Positions 16,554-25,773 of a DNA stretch of 64,000 nt are shown here, in pieces. The notes beneath the pieces are model-generated. The model saw nothing but the letters and a program-made list of their open reading frames with translations, was not told the DNA's origin and did not search any database. The position numbers were made by a program, and so were the translations under genes. The stretch is from Mycolicibacterium bacteremicum (GTDB lineage: Bacteria > Actinomycetota > Actinomycetes > Mycobacteriales > Mycobacteriaceae). The stretch lies in NCBI RefSeq assembly GCF_002086115.1, contig NZ_MVHJ01000020.1, positions 25,847 to 89,846 on the forward strand. The letters run 5' to 3'. Position 1 is the stretch's first letter, and every line of letters starts with the position of its first letter.

Positions 16554-17339
16554 TCACTTGACGGGCTGAGCGTATTGGCGAGGTTTCGGTTGCCGCAAGG
16601 CGGTCACATCGACGACCTCGGACTGGGTGACCGTCATCGTCCCGCCGACCCGCTTGACGCTGTCCATCGCTCCACCGGGGATGTTCATCGCCGCCGCGAG
16701 CGTCGGGGGATCCCCAATGGCCAGAACCGAATACGGGGCGCCGACGGTGACACCGTCGATGATCAGCGCACCGGGGGCACCGACCACCCAGGTGTCCACC
16801 CCCACCCTGATCGCATCGACATTCCCCGATCCGCGCAGCTCCATCGCCTCGGCGCCGGCGGCCCGCAGCTCGTTGATGACATCGAGCATGGTTTCCGGCG
16901 ACACGCCGCGGGTGGCGTCCTCGATGGTGATCGTCACACCCGGTCCGACGGCGGCGACGGTGCCGATGAGGATCGACAGCGCCTCGAGGCGGGCCTGGGC
17001 GTTCTCGATGGCCGCCTGGTCGCTGCTGCCGGAGGCCTGCAGCGAGTTGAGGGTCTGCTGCAGATCGGCGACCTCGGTGTTGAGTGCGGCCTCGCGCTGC
17101 TGCAGCGAGTCCAGCAGCACCAGCAGGTCGGCCGGGCGCGCGGAATCCAGCGAGTCCCCGGAGCTGGTCTGCCGGACCTGGGTGGCGATCGCGACACCGA
17201 GCAGCAGGCACAGCAGGACCCCGAGCGTGCCGAACACCAGCTGCGACCGACTGCGCCGGACCCGCGGCGCGGCATCGTCGGGCATCTCGTGCCTGCCGTG
17301 ATCGGGCTCCTCGCGGACGGTGTGCTCGGCCATCATCAC
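16554..17339 (-). CDS. DUF881 membrane protein (Rv1825 homologue)
   Basis: 261 aa. An N-terminal cytoplasmic tail is followed by one membrane helix (LVFGTLGVLLCLLLGVAIAT), a coiled-coil stretch around DLLVLLDSLQQREAALNTEV, then the DUF881 domain with VGPGVTITIEDATRG, DVINELRAAGAEAMEL and TWVVGAPGALIIDGV. DUF881 proteins are found with cell-division genes in Gram-positives; no activity is established. GTG start at 17339 overlaps the small basic protein stop by 4 bases, so the two are coupled. The rest of the protein lies outside the membrane. Confidence 0.9.
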   Translation of the reverse strand: MMMAEHTVREEPDHGRHEMPDDAAPRVRRSRSQLVFGTLGVLLCLLLGVAIATQVRQTSSGDSLDSARPADLLVLLDSLQQREAALNTEVADLQQTLNSLQASGSSDQAAIENAQARLEALSILIGTVAAVGPGVTITIEDATRGVSPETMLDVINELRAAGAEAMELRGSGNVDAIRVGVDTWVVGAPGALIIDGVTVGAPYSVLAIGDPPTLAAAMNIPGGAMDSVKRVGGTMTVTQSEVVDVTALRQPKPRQYAQPVK

Positions 17340-17668
17340 GCCCCGAACAGCCGACGGCGCAACGCGGCGGCGTTGCCGAAGATCCGGATACCGAGCACCA
17401 CGATGATCGCGGTGGACAGCTGGGTGCCGACACCGAGCTGGTCCCCGACGTAGACGATGAGCGCGGCCACCAGCACGTTGAAGACGAAGGACACCACGAA
17501 CACCTTCGAGTCGAAGATGCGCTCCAGATAGGCGCGCAGGCCACCGAACACGGCGTCGAGCGCGGCGACCACCGCGATAGGCAGATACGGCTGGATGGCC
17601 TCGGGCACGTCGGGGTGGAACACCAGCCCGAGCACGATGCCGACGACGAGTGCCGCGATGCCGATCAT
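17336..17668 (-). CDS. Small basic protein, DUF1290 family (Rv1824 homologue)
   Basis: 110 aa, three or four membrane segments: IGIAALVVGIVLGLVFHP, YLPIAVVAALDAVFGGLRAYLE and VFVVSFVFNVLVAALIVYVGD, then TAIIVVLGIRIFGNAAALRR with a basic end. Gram-positive relatives lie beside division genes and DUF881 proteins, as here. Start ATG 17668; a longer frame upstream enters the neighbouring gene and is not used. No activity is known. Confidence 0.9.
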   Translation of the reverse strand: MIGIAALVVGIVLGLVFHPDVPEAIQPYLPIAVVAALDAVFGGLRAYLERIFDSKVFVVSFVFNVLVAALIVYVGDQLGVGTQLSTAIIVVLGIRIFGNAAALRRRLFGA

Positions 17669-17684
17669 GTCTGCCCCATGGGGT

Positions 17685-18593
17685 TCATCGCCCGATCTCT
17701 CTGGCGAAGCGGATCTCGCGGGTCGAACCGCCCGGCACGTTGAGGGCCTCGCCGGTACTGACCGTAACGCCGACCCCGTAGGACTGCTGGAGCAGCGCGA
17801 GCCGTTGCATGCCGGGGCTGCGGGCGAACACATCGGCGATGCCGTGCGGCGGGCCCAGCGCGACCACCGCGTACGGACTGGTGATGGGCCGGTTGTCGAC
17901 GAGGATGCCACCACCGGCCTGGCGGATGGTCACGTTGGGCCCCACCCGCACCCCGCCGACGGAGACGGCCTCCGCGCCGCCGACCCACAACGAGTTGACC
18001 ACCAGCTGCAGATCGCGGTCCAGGATGACCTGCCGGCTGCCCGCGACCCGCTGCTTGCTGACATCGGTCAGATCGGGGGACACCCCGGGATCGGTGACGG
18101 TGACGGTGACGCCCGGACCGATCGCGGGGGTGACGGCGGCGGCGAATTCGGCCTCGTCGAGCCGGGCCAGCAGCGCCCGGCCCTGCTCGTCACCGGCCAG
18201 TCGGCTGCGCCGCTCGGTTTCCACCTCGGCGGACAGTTCGTCGCGGGACGCCTCGACCGCGTCGGTGCGCGATTCGGCGGCGCGCGCGCTCTCGGAGAGC
18301 ACCAGCTGGGTCTGCCGGTTCGCCGGGGCCAGCGACTGAGCCTGCGATGCCGCCGCGGCGAACACCGCCCCCACCGTCAGTCCGGCCAGCAACGTCCATG
18401 CCCAATTCCTGGCGCGCCTGGGCGGCGCCGTCGCCCGGGTGGCGGCCGCCGCGGCATAACCGGGATCCAGATGGTCGGTGAGCAGCGAACGAAGCAGCGA
18501 TGGCACCGGGATGCGTTGCGGCGCACCGGCTTCGTGAGCATTCAGTCCGGCCCGCGGGTTGTAGCCACCCAGCGAACCCGACCGCTCAACCAT
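17685..18593 (-). CDS. DUF881 membrane protein (Rv1823 homologue)
   Basis: 302 aa. Organised like its paralogue two genes down: a cytoplasmic N-terminus of about 60 residues, a membrane helix (WAWTLLAGLTVGAVFAAAAS), a charged coiled coil (ASRDELSAEVETERRSRLAG) and the DUF881 domain with IGPGVTVTVTDPG, LQLVVNSLWVGGAEAVSVGG and ITSPYAVVALGPP. The DUF881-DUF1290-DUF881 sandwich is conserved in mycobacteria and suggests the three form a complex. It overlaps pgsA2 by 8 bases and so is probably co-transcribed with it. Confidence 0.9.
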   Translation of the reverse strand: MVERSGSLGGYNPRAGLNAHEAGAPQRIPVPSLLRSLLTDHLDPGYAAAAATRATAPPRRARNWAWTLLAGLTVGAVFAAAASQAQSLAPANRQTQLVLSESARAAESRTDAVEASRDELSAEVETERRSRLAGDEQGRALLARLDEAEFAAAVTPAIGPGVTVTVTDPGVSPDLTDVSKQRVAGSRQVILDRDLQLVVNSLWVGGAEAVSVGGVRVGPNVTIRQAGGGILVDNRPITSPYAVVALGPPHGIADVFARSPGMQRLALLQQSYGVGVTVSTGEALNVPGGSTREIRFAREIGR

Positions 18594-19227
18594 CGCCGAC
18601 CCGCTTACGCGGCGGCGCGGCGCGGCGCGGCAGCCGTCGTAGCACCAGCCGGACCTGCGCCAGGTAGAGCACCGCCGACCACAGGTACAACGCCAGACCC
18701 CAGATCAGGAACGCCCAGCCGCAGGCCAGGATGACCCGGCTCCACAGCGCGTCGAACTGCCCGAGCAGCACCAGCGGCAGTCCGGACATCAGCGCGAAGG
18801 TGGCGCCCTTCCCCAGATAGGTGACCGGCAGCGCGGTCAGCCCGCGGGAACGCAGCAGCGGCAGGGTCGCCGCCAGTACCAGGTCACGACCCAGCAGCAC
18901 GATGACGAACCACCACGGCACCACGCCGGCGGCGGCCAGCGCCACCGGGACCACCACCATGTAGATGCGGTCCACGGCGGGGTCCAGCAGCTCGCCGAGC
19001 CGGGAGGACTGGTTGTCCACCAGCCGGGCGATCTTGCCGTCCGCCCAGTCGGAGAACCCGCTGAACATGAGAATCGCGACGGCGAGTGCGATCTGATCGG
19101 TTATCAGCAGCAGGTACAGGAAGACCGGTACCAGGATCAGCCGGATCACCGAGAGCACATTCGGGATGGTGAGCACCCGATCCCGACCCGGGTCGCGCTG
19201 TGTCTCCCCCGCTTCGGGCCCGCCCAT
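18586..19227 (-). CDS. pgsA2: CDP-alcohol phosphatidyltransferase (PgsA2, Rv1822 homologue)
   Basis: 213 aa integral membrane enzyme. The CDP-alcohol phosphotransferase motif D-G-x2-A-R-x8-G-x3-D-x3-D is complete in the stretch from DWADGKIAR to GELLDPAVDR (about residues 50-80). Several hydrophobic segments follow. In M. tuberculosis this gene is annotated as a phosphatidylglycerophosphate synthase paralogue; the true alcohol acceptor is uncertain, and cardiolipin synthesis is an alternative. ATG at 19227, 10 bp after the secA2 stop, hence likely one transcript. Confidence 0.9.
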   Translation of the reverse strand: MGGPEAGETQRDPGRDRVLTIPNVLSVIRLILVPVFLYLLLITDQIALAVAILMFSGFSDWADGKIARLVDNQSSRLGELLDPAVDRIYMVVVPVALAAAGVVPWWFVIVLLGRDLVLAATLPLLRSRGLTALPVTYLGKGATFALMSGLPLVLLGQFDALWSRVILACGWAFLIWGLALYLWSAVLYLAQVRLVLRRLPRRAAPPRKRVGDG

Positions 19228-19237
19228 GGCTAGAAAC

Positions 19238-21607
19238 CTAGCGGAACACACCCGGCAGGCTCAGCGCCGACATGGCGTTGTCGGCCAGCGGGTCGTCGTG
19301 GATCATGTACGTCCACGTCGAGGTGGGCCGCGCCAGCCGGGTTAGGTCCAGGCCGGCATCACCGTCGACGATGTTGGCGGTGTCGAAGGTCTGCTGGGCC
19401 GCCTCGATCGCGTCGGCGGCCAGCGAGGCGAACGCGTCGACCGCCATCCGGTGGAACTCGTCCAGCGGACTCTGGTTGCCCAGCGCGCGCAGGCTGATGC
19501 TCTCCCGGATGTCGGCCAGGTACGCCAGGTGGTCGGCCCAGCCGCGGTCCAGGTGATACAGCATGATCAGCCGGCAGATCTCGGTCAGGCGTTCCTGCGA
19601 CACCTTCTCGGCGATCTCGGCGTACCGCTTGGGCGAACGCTCTTCGAGTTCCTCCCGGGCGGCGTCGGTGCGCAGCAGGGTGTCGCGACGGTCGACCAGG
19701 ATGGCGCGCTGCTGTGCGGTCAGCTGGTTGTAGCGCCAGGTGTTGGCATGCAGGTCCAGGGTCTTGCCCTCGGCCACCCGCTGGGCGTGGTCCAGCAGCG
19801 CGGCGGCCTTGGGGCTGGTGATCCGGCCGTCCCCGTCGTGCTGCAGCGGCAACTTGGTCGGGTCCAGGTGGGCGACGACGACATCGTCCTCCCAGCTGGA
19901 GAAGAACACCGAGGATCCGGGGTCGCCCTGCCGCCCGGCACGGCCGCGCAGCTGGTTGTCCAGCCGTTCGGTGTAGTGCCGGCCGGTGCCGATGACGTGC
20001 AGGCCGCCGAGTTCGGCGACGCGCTCCTTCTCGGCGTCGTCCTCGTCGACGTCGGAGCCGCCCAGGCGGATGTCGGTACCGCGGCCGGCCATCTGGGTGG
20101 ACACGGTGACCCGGCCCCGTGCGCCGGCCTCGGCGATGACGGCGGCCTCCTCGGCGTCGTTCTTCGCGTTGAGCACCACCGCCGGGATGCCGGCCTTGAG
20201 CAGCCGCTCGTGCAGTTCCTCGGATTCGGCGACATCGCGGGTGCCGACCAGGATGGGCTGCGAGGTCGCATGCACCTCGGTGATGTGCTCGACGATGGCG
20301 TCGTTCTTGGCCGCCACCGTGATGTAGACCCGGTCGGCCTCGTCCTCGCGCACGGTCGGGGTGTTCGGCGGGATCGGTGACACGCCGAGCTTGTAGAACT
20401 GGCGCAGCTGCTCACCGGCCGCCAGCGCGGTGCCGGTCATCCCGCAGACCCGCGGATAGCGGTTGATCAGTGCCTGCACGGTGATGGTGTCGAGCACCTC
20501 ACCGGTCTCGGTGATGTCGATGCCCTCCTTGGCCTCGACCGCGGCCTGCAACCCGTCCGGCCAGCGCTGCAGGGAGGCGATCCGGCCACGCGAGGCGTTG
20601 ATCAGGTGCACCGCATCGTCGCGGACGATGTAGTGCACATCGCGCTCCAGCAGCACGTGCGCGTGCAGCGCCACGTTGATCTCGGTCAGCGTCGTACCGA
20701 CGTGCTCCTCGGAGTACAGGTCGATGTTGCCCAGCGCGGCCTCCAGCTTGCGCGCCCCGGCGTCGGTGAGCTGCACGTTGCGGCGGTCGGCGTCGGTCTC
20801 GTACTCGGTGCCCTCACGCAGCTCGCCGACCAGACGGATGATCTCCACCCGCGGGGTCTCGCGGTGCGAGGTGCCCGCCAGCACCAGCGGCACCAGGGCC
20901 TCGTCGACCAGCACCGAGTCCGCCTCGTCGATGAGCGCCACGTCCGGGCTGGGTGAGACCAGGTCGTCGACGGAGGTGACCAGCTGATCGCGCAGCACGT
21001 CGAAGCCGATCTCGTTGACCGACCCGTAGGTCACGTTGCACGCGTAGGCCGCGCGCCGCTGCTCGGGGGTGGAGTCCGCGGTCAGCCAGCCGACGGTGAG
21101 GCCGAGCGCCTCCAGCAGCGGTCCCATCCACTCGGCATCGCGGCGGGCCAGGTAGTCGTTGACGGAGATCACGTGCACGCTGCGGCCGCCGATGGCGTAT
21201 CCGGCGGCGGCGATGGCGCCGGCCAGGGTCTTGCCCTCACCGGTGGCCATCTCGACGACATCGCCGGCCAGCATGCGCAGCGCGCCCAGGAGCTGAACAT
21301 CGAACGGGCGCAGCGAGATCGCGCGTTCGGAGGCCTCCCGGACCAGCGCCAGGAACTGCGGGATGTCCGACGAGTCGGCGAGATCGTCGAGGTTCAGCAG
21401 CCCGGCGGCCTTGCGCAGTTGCTCGTCGTCGAGCCCGGCGGCCTTGTCGTCGAAAGTGGCCGATGCCCGCACCGCGGTCATGGACTTCGCCTGGTCCTTG
21501 TCGGTGCTGGCACCCAGCAGCTTCCAGAACCGGTTGCTCAACCGTCCGGTCTTCACGCCGCCGGATTTGGACGCCTTGGAGGTCTTGGAACTCACAGCCA
21601 CAGTCAT
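19238..21607 (-). CDS. secA2: Accessory Sec ATPase SecA2
   Basis: 789 aa, shorter than housekeeping SecA and matching SecA2. Walker A is MATGEGKTLAGAIAA, Walker B is VALIDEADSVLVDEA, and helicase motifs include CNVTYGSVNEIGFDVLRD, VCGMTGTA, STQMAGRGTDIRLGG and LDNQLRGRAGRQGDPG. The C-terminal zinc/SecB-binding tail of SecA1 is absent. SecA2 drives export of a subset of proteins, often without classical signals. ATG 21607 is used because upstream in-frame sequence enters the divergent promoter region and lacks similarity. Next to pgsA2, as in M. tuberculosis; ilvG, its usual neighbour there, is missing. Confidence 0.96.
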   Translation of the reverse strand: MTVAVSSKTSKASKSGGVKTGRLSNRFWKLLGASTDKDQAKSMTAVRASATFDDKAAGLDDEQLRKAAGLLNLDDLADSSDIPQFLALVREASERAISLRPFDVQLLGALRMLAGDVVEMATGEGKTLAGAIAAAGYAIGGRSVHVISVNDYLARRDAEWMGPLLEALGLTVGWLTADSTPEQRRAAYACNVTYGSVNEIGFDVLRDQLVTSVDDLVSPSPDVALIDEADSVLVDEALVPLVLAGTSHRETPRVEIIRLVGELREGTEYETDADRRNVQLTDAGARKLEAALGNIDLYSEEHVGTTLTEINVALHAHVLLERDVHYIVRDDAVHLINASRGRIASLQRWPDGLQAAVEAKEGIDITETGEVLDTITVQALINRYPRVCGMTGTALAAGEQLRQFYKLGVSPIPPNTPTVREDEADRVYITVAAKNDAIVEHITEVHATSQPILVGTRDVAESEELHERLLKAGIPAVVLNAKNDAEEAAVIAEAGARGRVTVSTQMAGRGTDIRLGGSDVDEDDAEKERVAELGGLHVIGTGRHYTERLDNQLRGRAGRQGDPGSSVFFSSWEDDVVVAHLDPTKLPLQHDGDGRITSPKAAALLDHAQRVAEGKTLDLHANTWRYNQLTAQQRAILVDRRDTLLRTDAAREELEERSPKRYAEIAEKVSQERLTEICRLIMLYHLDRGWADHLAYLADIRESISLRALGNQSPLDEFHRMAVDAFASLAADAIEAAQQTFDTANIVDGDAGLDLTRLARPTSTWTYMIHDDPLADNAMSALSLPGVFR

Positions 21608-21704
21608 ACGGTACGCGGGAGCAACACCGTGGCAGCAGCGCCGTGCGGACGGCGCCGCGGCTGCGCAACTCCCTCCGGACAGCCGCACGAGGTACCTTGC
21701 CCGC

Positions 21705-23639
21705 ATGGAGATGTTCACCCCGACCCTGGACTGGGGCGACGAGCTGGTCACCTCGCTCATCTGGATCGCCCGGGCGTGGGCCATCGCGGCGGTGAGCACC
21801 CTGGTGGTGCTGGTGCTGTTGGCGAAGTTCACCACCTGGGGTCGGCAGTTCTGGCGCGTCACCGGTTCCTATTTCTCCGGTCGGGAATCGCTGAGGGTCT
21901 GGTTGTGGCTGTCGGCGATCCTGCTGTCGGTCATCGCCGGCGTGCGCATCGACGTGCTGCTGAGCTTCCAGGGCAACGACATGATGAGCGCGGCCCAGGT
22001 TGCGGTGCAGGGCCTGTCCGGCGGCGACGAGGCCGTCCGTCAGTCCGGGGTCGACGGATTCTGGTTCGCCATCTGGACTTTCGCGGTGCTGGCCACCATC
22101 CACGTGACCCGGGTGATGCTCGACCTGTTCATGATGCAGCGGTTCATGTTGGCCTGGCGCGCCTGGCTGACCGGGCGGCTGACCAACGACTGGCTCGACG
22201 GCAAGGCGTACTACCGCAGCCGGTTCATCGACGACACCATCGACAACCCGGATCAGCGCATCCAGGCCGATATCGACATCTTCACCGCCAACATCGGACC
22301 GCTGCCCAACACCCCGAACAACACCAGCGGCGCGACCCTGCTGTTCGGGGCGATCGAGGCCATCGCATCGGTCATTTCGTTCACCGCGATTCTGTGGAAC
22401 CTGTCGGGCAACTACGAGATGTTCGGCGTCAACGTCCCGCGCGCGATGTTCTGGATCGCGATCGTCTACGTGCTCATCGCCACGGTCATCGCGTTCTGGA
22501 TCGGCCGCCCCATCATCCGGCTGACCTTCGACAACGAGAAGTACAACGCCGCCTTCCGGTACGCGCTGGTGCGCTTGCGCGACGCCTCGGAGTCGGTGGC
22601 GTTCTACCGCGGCGAGGTCGCCGAAAGGGTGCAGCTGCGCAAGCGGTTCGAACCGATCGTCGCCAACTACAAGCGCTACCTGAACCGGTCCATCGGGTTC
22701 TACGGCTGGAACCTGACGGTCAGCCAGATCATCAATCCGTTGCCGTGGATCATCCAGGCGCCGCGCCTGTTCGCCGGCGAGATCCAGCTCGGCGATGTCT
22801 CGCAGACCTCGTCGGCGTTCGGCAGCATCCAGAATTCGCTGTCGTTCTTCCGTAACTCCTATGACGCGTTCGCCGGCTGGCGGGCGTCGATCATCCGTCT
22901 GCACGGCCTGGTGATCGCCAACGAAGAGGGCCGCGCGCTGCCCGAGCTGACCGTCGAGCCGTGCGGCAGCTGCCCGGTCGAGATCCAGGACGTCGACGTC
23001 CAGACGCCATCCGGCGAGGTGCTGATCGAAGACCTGAACCTGTCGATGTATCCCGGGGACACCCTGATCATCACCGGCCAGTCCGGCACCGGCAAGACGA
23101 CCCTGCTGCGCAGCCTCGCCCAGCTGTGGCCGTTCACCAGCGGCACGCTGCGCTGCCCGGACGGCATCAACGAGACGATCTTCCTGTCGCAGATGCCCTA
23201 TGTGCCGCTCGGTGACCTGCGCGCCGTGGTGTCCTACCCCAAGGGTCCCGATGAGCTCACCGACGCAGAACTGACGAGCGCACTGGAGAAGGTGTCGCTG
23301 CCGCAGTTGGCCGGCCGCCTGAACGAGGTGGCCGACTGGGTCAAGGTGCTCTCACCCGGCGAGCAGCAGCGCATCGCATTCGCGCGGGTGCTGCTGACCA
23401 AACCGCGGGTGGTCTTCCTCGACGAGGCCACCTCGGCGCTGGACGAGGGCCTGGAGTACACCATGTACAACCTGGTGCGCCGGGAGCTGCCGGACACCAT
23501 CCTGGTCAGCGTCACCCATCGCAGCACCGTCGGTCAGCATCACGAGCAGCATCTGCATCTGCTCGGCGGCGGCCAGTGGGTGCTCGGTGACGTCGACGCC
23601 GAGACCGGCAAGCCCCGCACGGCGCCCGCACCGGAGTAG
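21705..23639 (+). CDS. bacA: BacA/SbmA-type ABC transporter (Rv1819c homologue), B12 and hydrophilic peptide importer
   Basis: 644 aa fused half-transporter. An N-terminal membrane domain of the SbmA/BacA type (several helices up to about residue 380, with RFIDDTIDNPDQRIQADIDIF) is followed by an ABC ATPase: Walker A GQSGTGKTTLLRSL near residue 460, signature LSPGEQQRIAFARVLL and Walker B RVVFLDEATSALDEG. The M. tuberculosis homologue imports vitamin B12, bleomycin and antimicrobial peptides by using an exporter fold. It acts as a homodimer. Divergent from secA2 across a 97-bp gap. The ATG at 21705 is favoured over earlier in-frame starts, which lie inside the promoter region or secA2. Confidence 0.94.
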   Translation: MEMFTPTLDWGDELVTSLIWIARAWAIAAVSTLVVLVLLAKFTTWGRQFWRVTGSYFSGRESLRVWLWLSAILLSVIAGVRIDVLLSFQGNDMMSAAQVAVQGLSGGDEAVRQSGVDGFWFAIWTFAVLATIHVTRVMLDLFMMQRFMLAWRAWLTGRLTNDWLDGKAYYRSRFIDDTIDNPDQRIQADIDIFTANIGPLPNTPNNTSGATLLFGAIEAIASVISFTAILWNLSGNYEMFGVNVPRAMFWIAIVYVLIATVIAFWIGRPIIRLTFDNEKYNAAFRYALVRLRDASESVAFYRGEVAERVQLRKRFEPIVANYKRYLNRSIGFYGWNLTVSQIINPLPWIIQAPRLFAGEIQLGDVSQTSSAFGSIQNSLSFFRNSYDAFAGWRASIIRLHGLVIANEEGRALPELTVEPCGSCPVEIQDVDVQTPSGEVLIEDLNLSMYPGDTLIITGQSGTGKTTLLRSLAQLWPFTSGTLRCPDGINETIFLSQMPYVPLGDLRAVVSYPKGPDELTDAELTSALEKVSLPQLAGRLNEVADWVKVLSPGEQQRIAFARVLLTKPRVVFLDEATSALDEGLEYTMYNLVRRELPDTILVSVTHRSTVGQHHEQHLHLLGGGQWVLGDVDAETGKPRTAPAPE

Positions 23640-23666
23640 TCCCGGCCTGACGTCCTCGGTTCGAGT

Positions 23667-23713
23667 GTCGGCTTGGGTGCGAAGAATCGTCGAGATCTCG
23701 CACACAAGCCGAC
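23667..23713. terminator. Bidirectional terminator hairpin between bacA and the flavoprotein gene
   Basis: Sixteen-base arms, GTCGGCTTGGGTGCGA and its near-complement, with 15 of 16 pairs and a 15-base loop. It sits in the 93-bp gap between two convergent stop codons, so it can serve both genes. Confidence 0.65.
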
Positions 23714-23732
23714 GTTCGGTGCGACGTCTCAC

Positions 23733-25214
23733 CTACCGCTGCGCCGCGTGTCCGCCCGCCCGCCGCCCGAAGAACGAGCCCTCGCCCAGCTGTACCCCGC
23801 TGGCGTACCCCTTACCGTCACGGGCGATGTTGGACGCACACGCCCCCGCCGCGTACAGCCCGGGGATCGGGGCACCTGCCGCGTCGAGCACCTCGCCGTC
23901 CAGTGACACCGTCAAGCCACCCATGGTGAACCCGGAGTACATCGCCACCCCGAGCGTGAGGTCGAAGACCGCAAATGGCCCGGTGTCCTGGGCGGCGAGG
24001 TAATCCGGCTGCTTGTGGAAATCGGGGTCGACCCCGTCCGCTGCGTTGGCGTTGTAGCGCTCCAGGGTGGCCGCCAGATTTCCGGACGGGATCCCCAGCG
24101 CCTCTTCGATCTCGGCGACGGTCTCGTAGCCGTCGATGAACTTGATCAGCGGCATCTCGGGCATCTGCATGTGCGCCTCGTCGACGATGAGGTAGGCGGC
24201 CTGGTCGGGCTGCTCGAGCACGAACGCCGAGGTGCGGGAATGGTAGGAATCCTCGGCGACGAACCGCCGGCCGTCCTTGTTCACGATCACCCCGGTCAAC
24301 AGGATCTCCGGCGGGTAGGCCGCCGCGGTGATGAACGCCTGGTCCAGATTCTTGGCCACCCCGCCCGCCGACACGCCCAGCTTGATGCCCAGGCCGTCGT
24401 CGTTCGGGTTGCCCAGGATGTACGGCGCCACCATGCCGTGATGCTTGGTTTTGCGTTCCTGCCCGAGCTCGGGGGTGTACTGCGCCACCATCTCGGCGTT
24501 CATCGCGAACCCACCCGCCGCGATGACGACCGATTTCGCCTTGACCGCACCGGTTTCGGTGAAGTGCTTCCACGCCACGCCGACCACGGCACCGTCGGAG
24601 ACGACCAGGTTGGTGGCACCGGTCTCATAGCGGAACTGCACGCCGAGTTCGGCGGCCCGCTTGAGCAACAACTGGATCACCATGTCGGCGCCGCCGAGTT
24701 CGCCGGGCACCGGCACCGAATGGCCCCGCGGCGCCGGCCTGGCCTGCTCGATGAACGGCCACACCTTCTCATTGCCGGTGTAGGACAACCCCTCGGTGCC
24801 CGGCGGCACCACGACCTTGCCCGGGTAATAGCTGCGCTCGAACTGAAAGCCAAGCGACTCAAGCCAATCGAAGTGTTCGACACTCTGGTCGCAGTAGGCA
24901 CGGATCTTGTCCAGCTCCGGATCCTCGGTCACCGCGACCAGATACTTGTACATCTCCTCGGGACTGTCCTCGTGCCCGGTCGCCTGCTGCACCGCTGTAC
25001 CGCCACCGAGGTAGAAGTGCCCGCCGGCCATCGAGGTGGTGCCCCCCGCCGCGGCGGCCCGCTCCAGCACCAGCACCCGGGCGCCGGACTCGGCCGCCGT
25101 CACCGCCGCGCACCCCCCGGCGATGCCGAACCCGACGACCACCACGTCGACGTCGTCGGAGAAGGCGCCGGCTTCGGTGGCACCGACGGTGGCCGGGATC
25201 TGCTGCAGGGTCAT
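23733..25214 (-). CDS. FAD-binding flavoprotein of the fumarate reductase/ketosteroid dehydrogenase superfamily (Rv1817 homologue)
   Basis: 493 aa. N-terminal dinucleotide-binding motif DVVVVGFGIAGGCAAVTAA ends in VLVLERAAAAGGTTSMAGG (residues about 23-65), the FAD fold shared by succinate dehydrogenase flavoproteins and 3-ketosteroid-delta1-dehydrogenases. C-terminal FTMGGLTVSLDGEVLDAAG and IPGLYAAGACASNIARDGKGYASG complete the FAD site. It may introduce or reduce a C=C bond in a steroid or lipid-like substrate; a KstD-type role is possible but not provable here. Follows the VOC gene by 19 bp; the two and the TetR gene look co-transcribed. Confidence 0.87.
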   Translation of the reverse strand: MTLQQIPATVGATEAGAFSDDVDVVVVGFGIAGGCAAVTAAESGARVLVLERAAAAGGTTSMAGGHFYLGGGTAVQQATGHEDSPEEMYKYLVAVTEDPELDKIRAYCDQSVEHFDWLESLGFQFERSYYPGKVVVPPGTEGLSYTGNEKVWPFIEQARPAPRGHSVPVPGELGGADMVIQLLLKRAAELGVQFRYETGATNLVVSDGAVVGVAWKHFTETGAVKAKSVVIAAGGFAMNAEMVAQYTPELGQERKTKHHGMVAPYILGNPNDDGLGIKLGVSAGGVAKNLDQAFITAAAYPPEILLTGVIVNKDGRRFVAEDSYHSRTSAFVLEQPDQAAYLIVDEAHMQMPEMPLIKFIDGYETVAEIEEALGIPSGNLAATLERYNANAADGVDPDFHKQPDYLAAQDTGPFAVFDLTLGVAMYSGFTMGGLTVSLDGEVLDAAGAPIPGLYAAGACASNIARDGKGYASGVQLGEGSFFGRRAGGHAAQR

Positions 25215-25233
25215 GTTGTCTCCTCGGGCGCGG

Positions 25234-25728
25234 TCACTGTTGCTGCTGTTTGATGTGGTCGAAGAAGGCCTGAATCTCGTCCGGGATATAGGCGATCTCG
25301 AGGTAGGGCACGCCGGCGGCGGCGCCGTCGACGTAACCGAAGCGCATGCCGCCGGGCATCACGCCCCGGGTGACGACGGGGGCACCGGCGGCGCCGGCCT
25401 CGTGCAGCGCGGCCTCGAAGGCGTCCTCGTCGGGAACCGCGCGGCAGATGTGATGCAGACCGGGGCCGGAGGCCGCCAGGAATTCGGCGTAGATGCTGTC
25501 GCCGCGCACCGGGGCGATCAGCTCGAGCTGCAGATCACCGGCATAGCTCAGCGAGATGTCGGCGACGAAGTCCGCCGGCGCACCGCGATGGGTGCAGCCG
25601 TCCGGCCCGAAGTGCACACCGGGCATGCGGAACCACGACCGCGTACCGAGCAGCGCGGTGAGAAGCCGCTCGGTGGCGTCGAGGTCGCCGGTCACCCAGG
25701 CAACCTGGACAGGTGTCTGATCAGCCAT
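25234..25728 (-). CDS. VOC (glyoxalase/dioxygenase) superfamily protein
   Basis: 164 aa. A tandem beta-alpha-beta-beta-beta fold is suggested by VQVAWVTGDLDATERLLTAL at the N-terminus, GPGLHHICRAVPDEDAFEAAL in the middle and MRFGYVDGAAAGVPYLEIAYIPDE near the end. His, Glu and acidic residues at these positions could bind a divalent metal. VOC members include glyoxalases, extradiol dioxygenases and epimerases; nothing here separates them. Neighbours are a TetR regulator and an Rv1817-like flavoprotein. Confidence 0.82.
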   Translation of the reverse strand: MADQTPVQVAWVTGDLDATERLLTALLGTRSWFRMPGVHFGPDGCTHRGAPADFVADISLSYAGDLQLELIAPVRGDSIYAEFLAASGPGLHHICRAVPDEDAFEAALHEAGAAGAPVVTRGVMPGGMRFGYVDGAAAGVPYLEIAYIPDEIQAFFDHIKQQQQ

Positions 25729-25773
25729 CGCAGTGAGAATATCGCCAGCGCGCCGGGATGGCTAGAACAGGTT

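Noticed and set aside
24015..25253. 412-codon plus-strand frame opposite the Rv1817-like flavoprotein
   Set aside because: Antisense shadow of a clear FAD protein.
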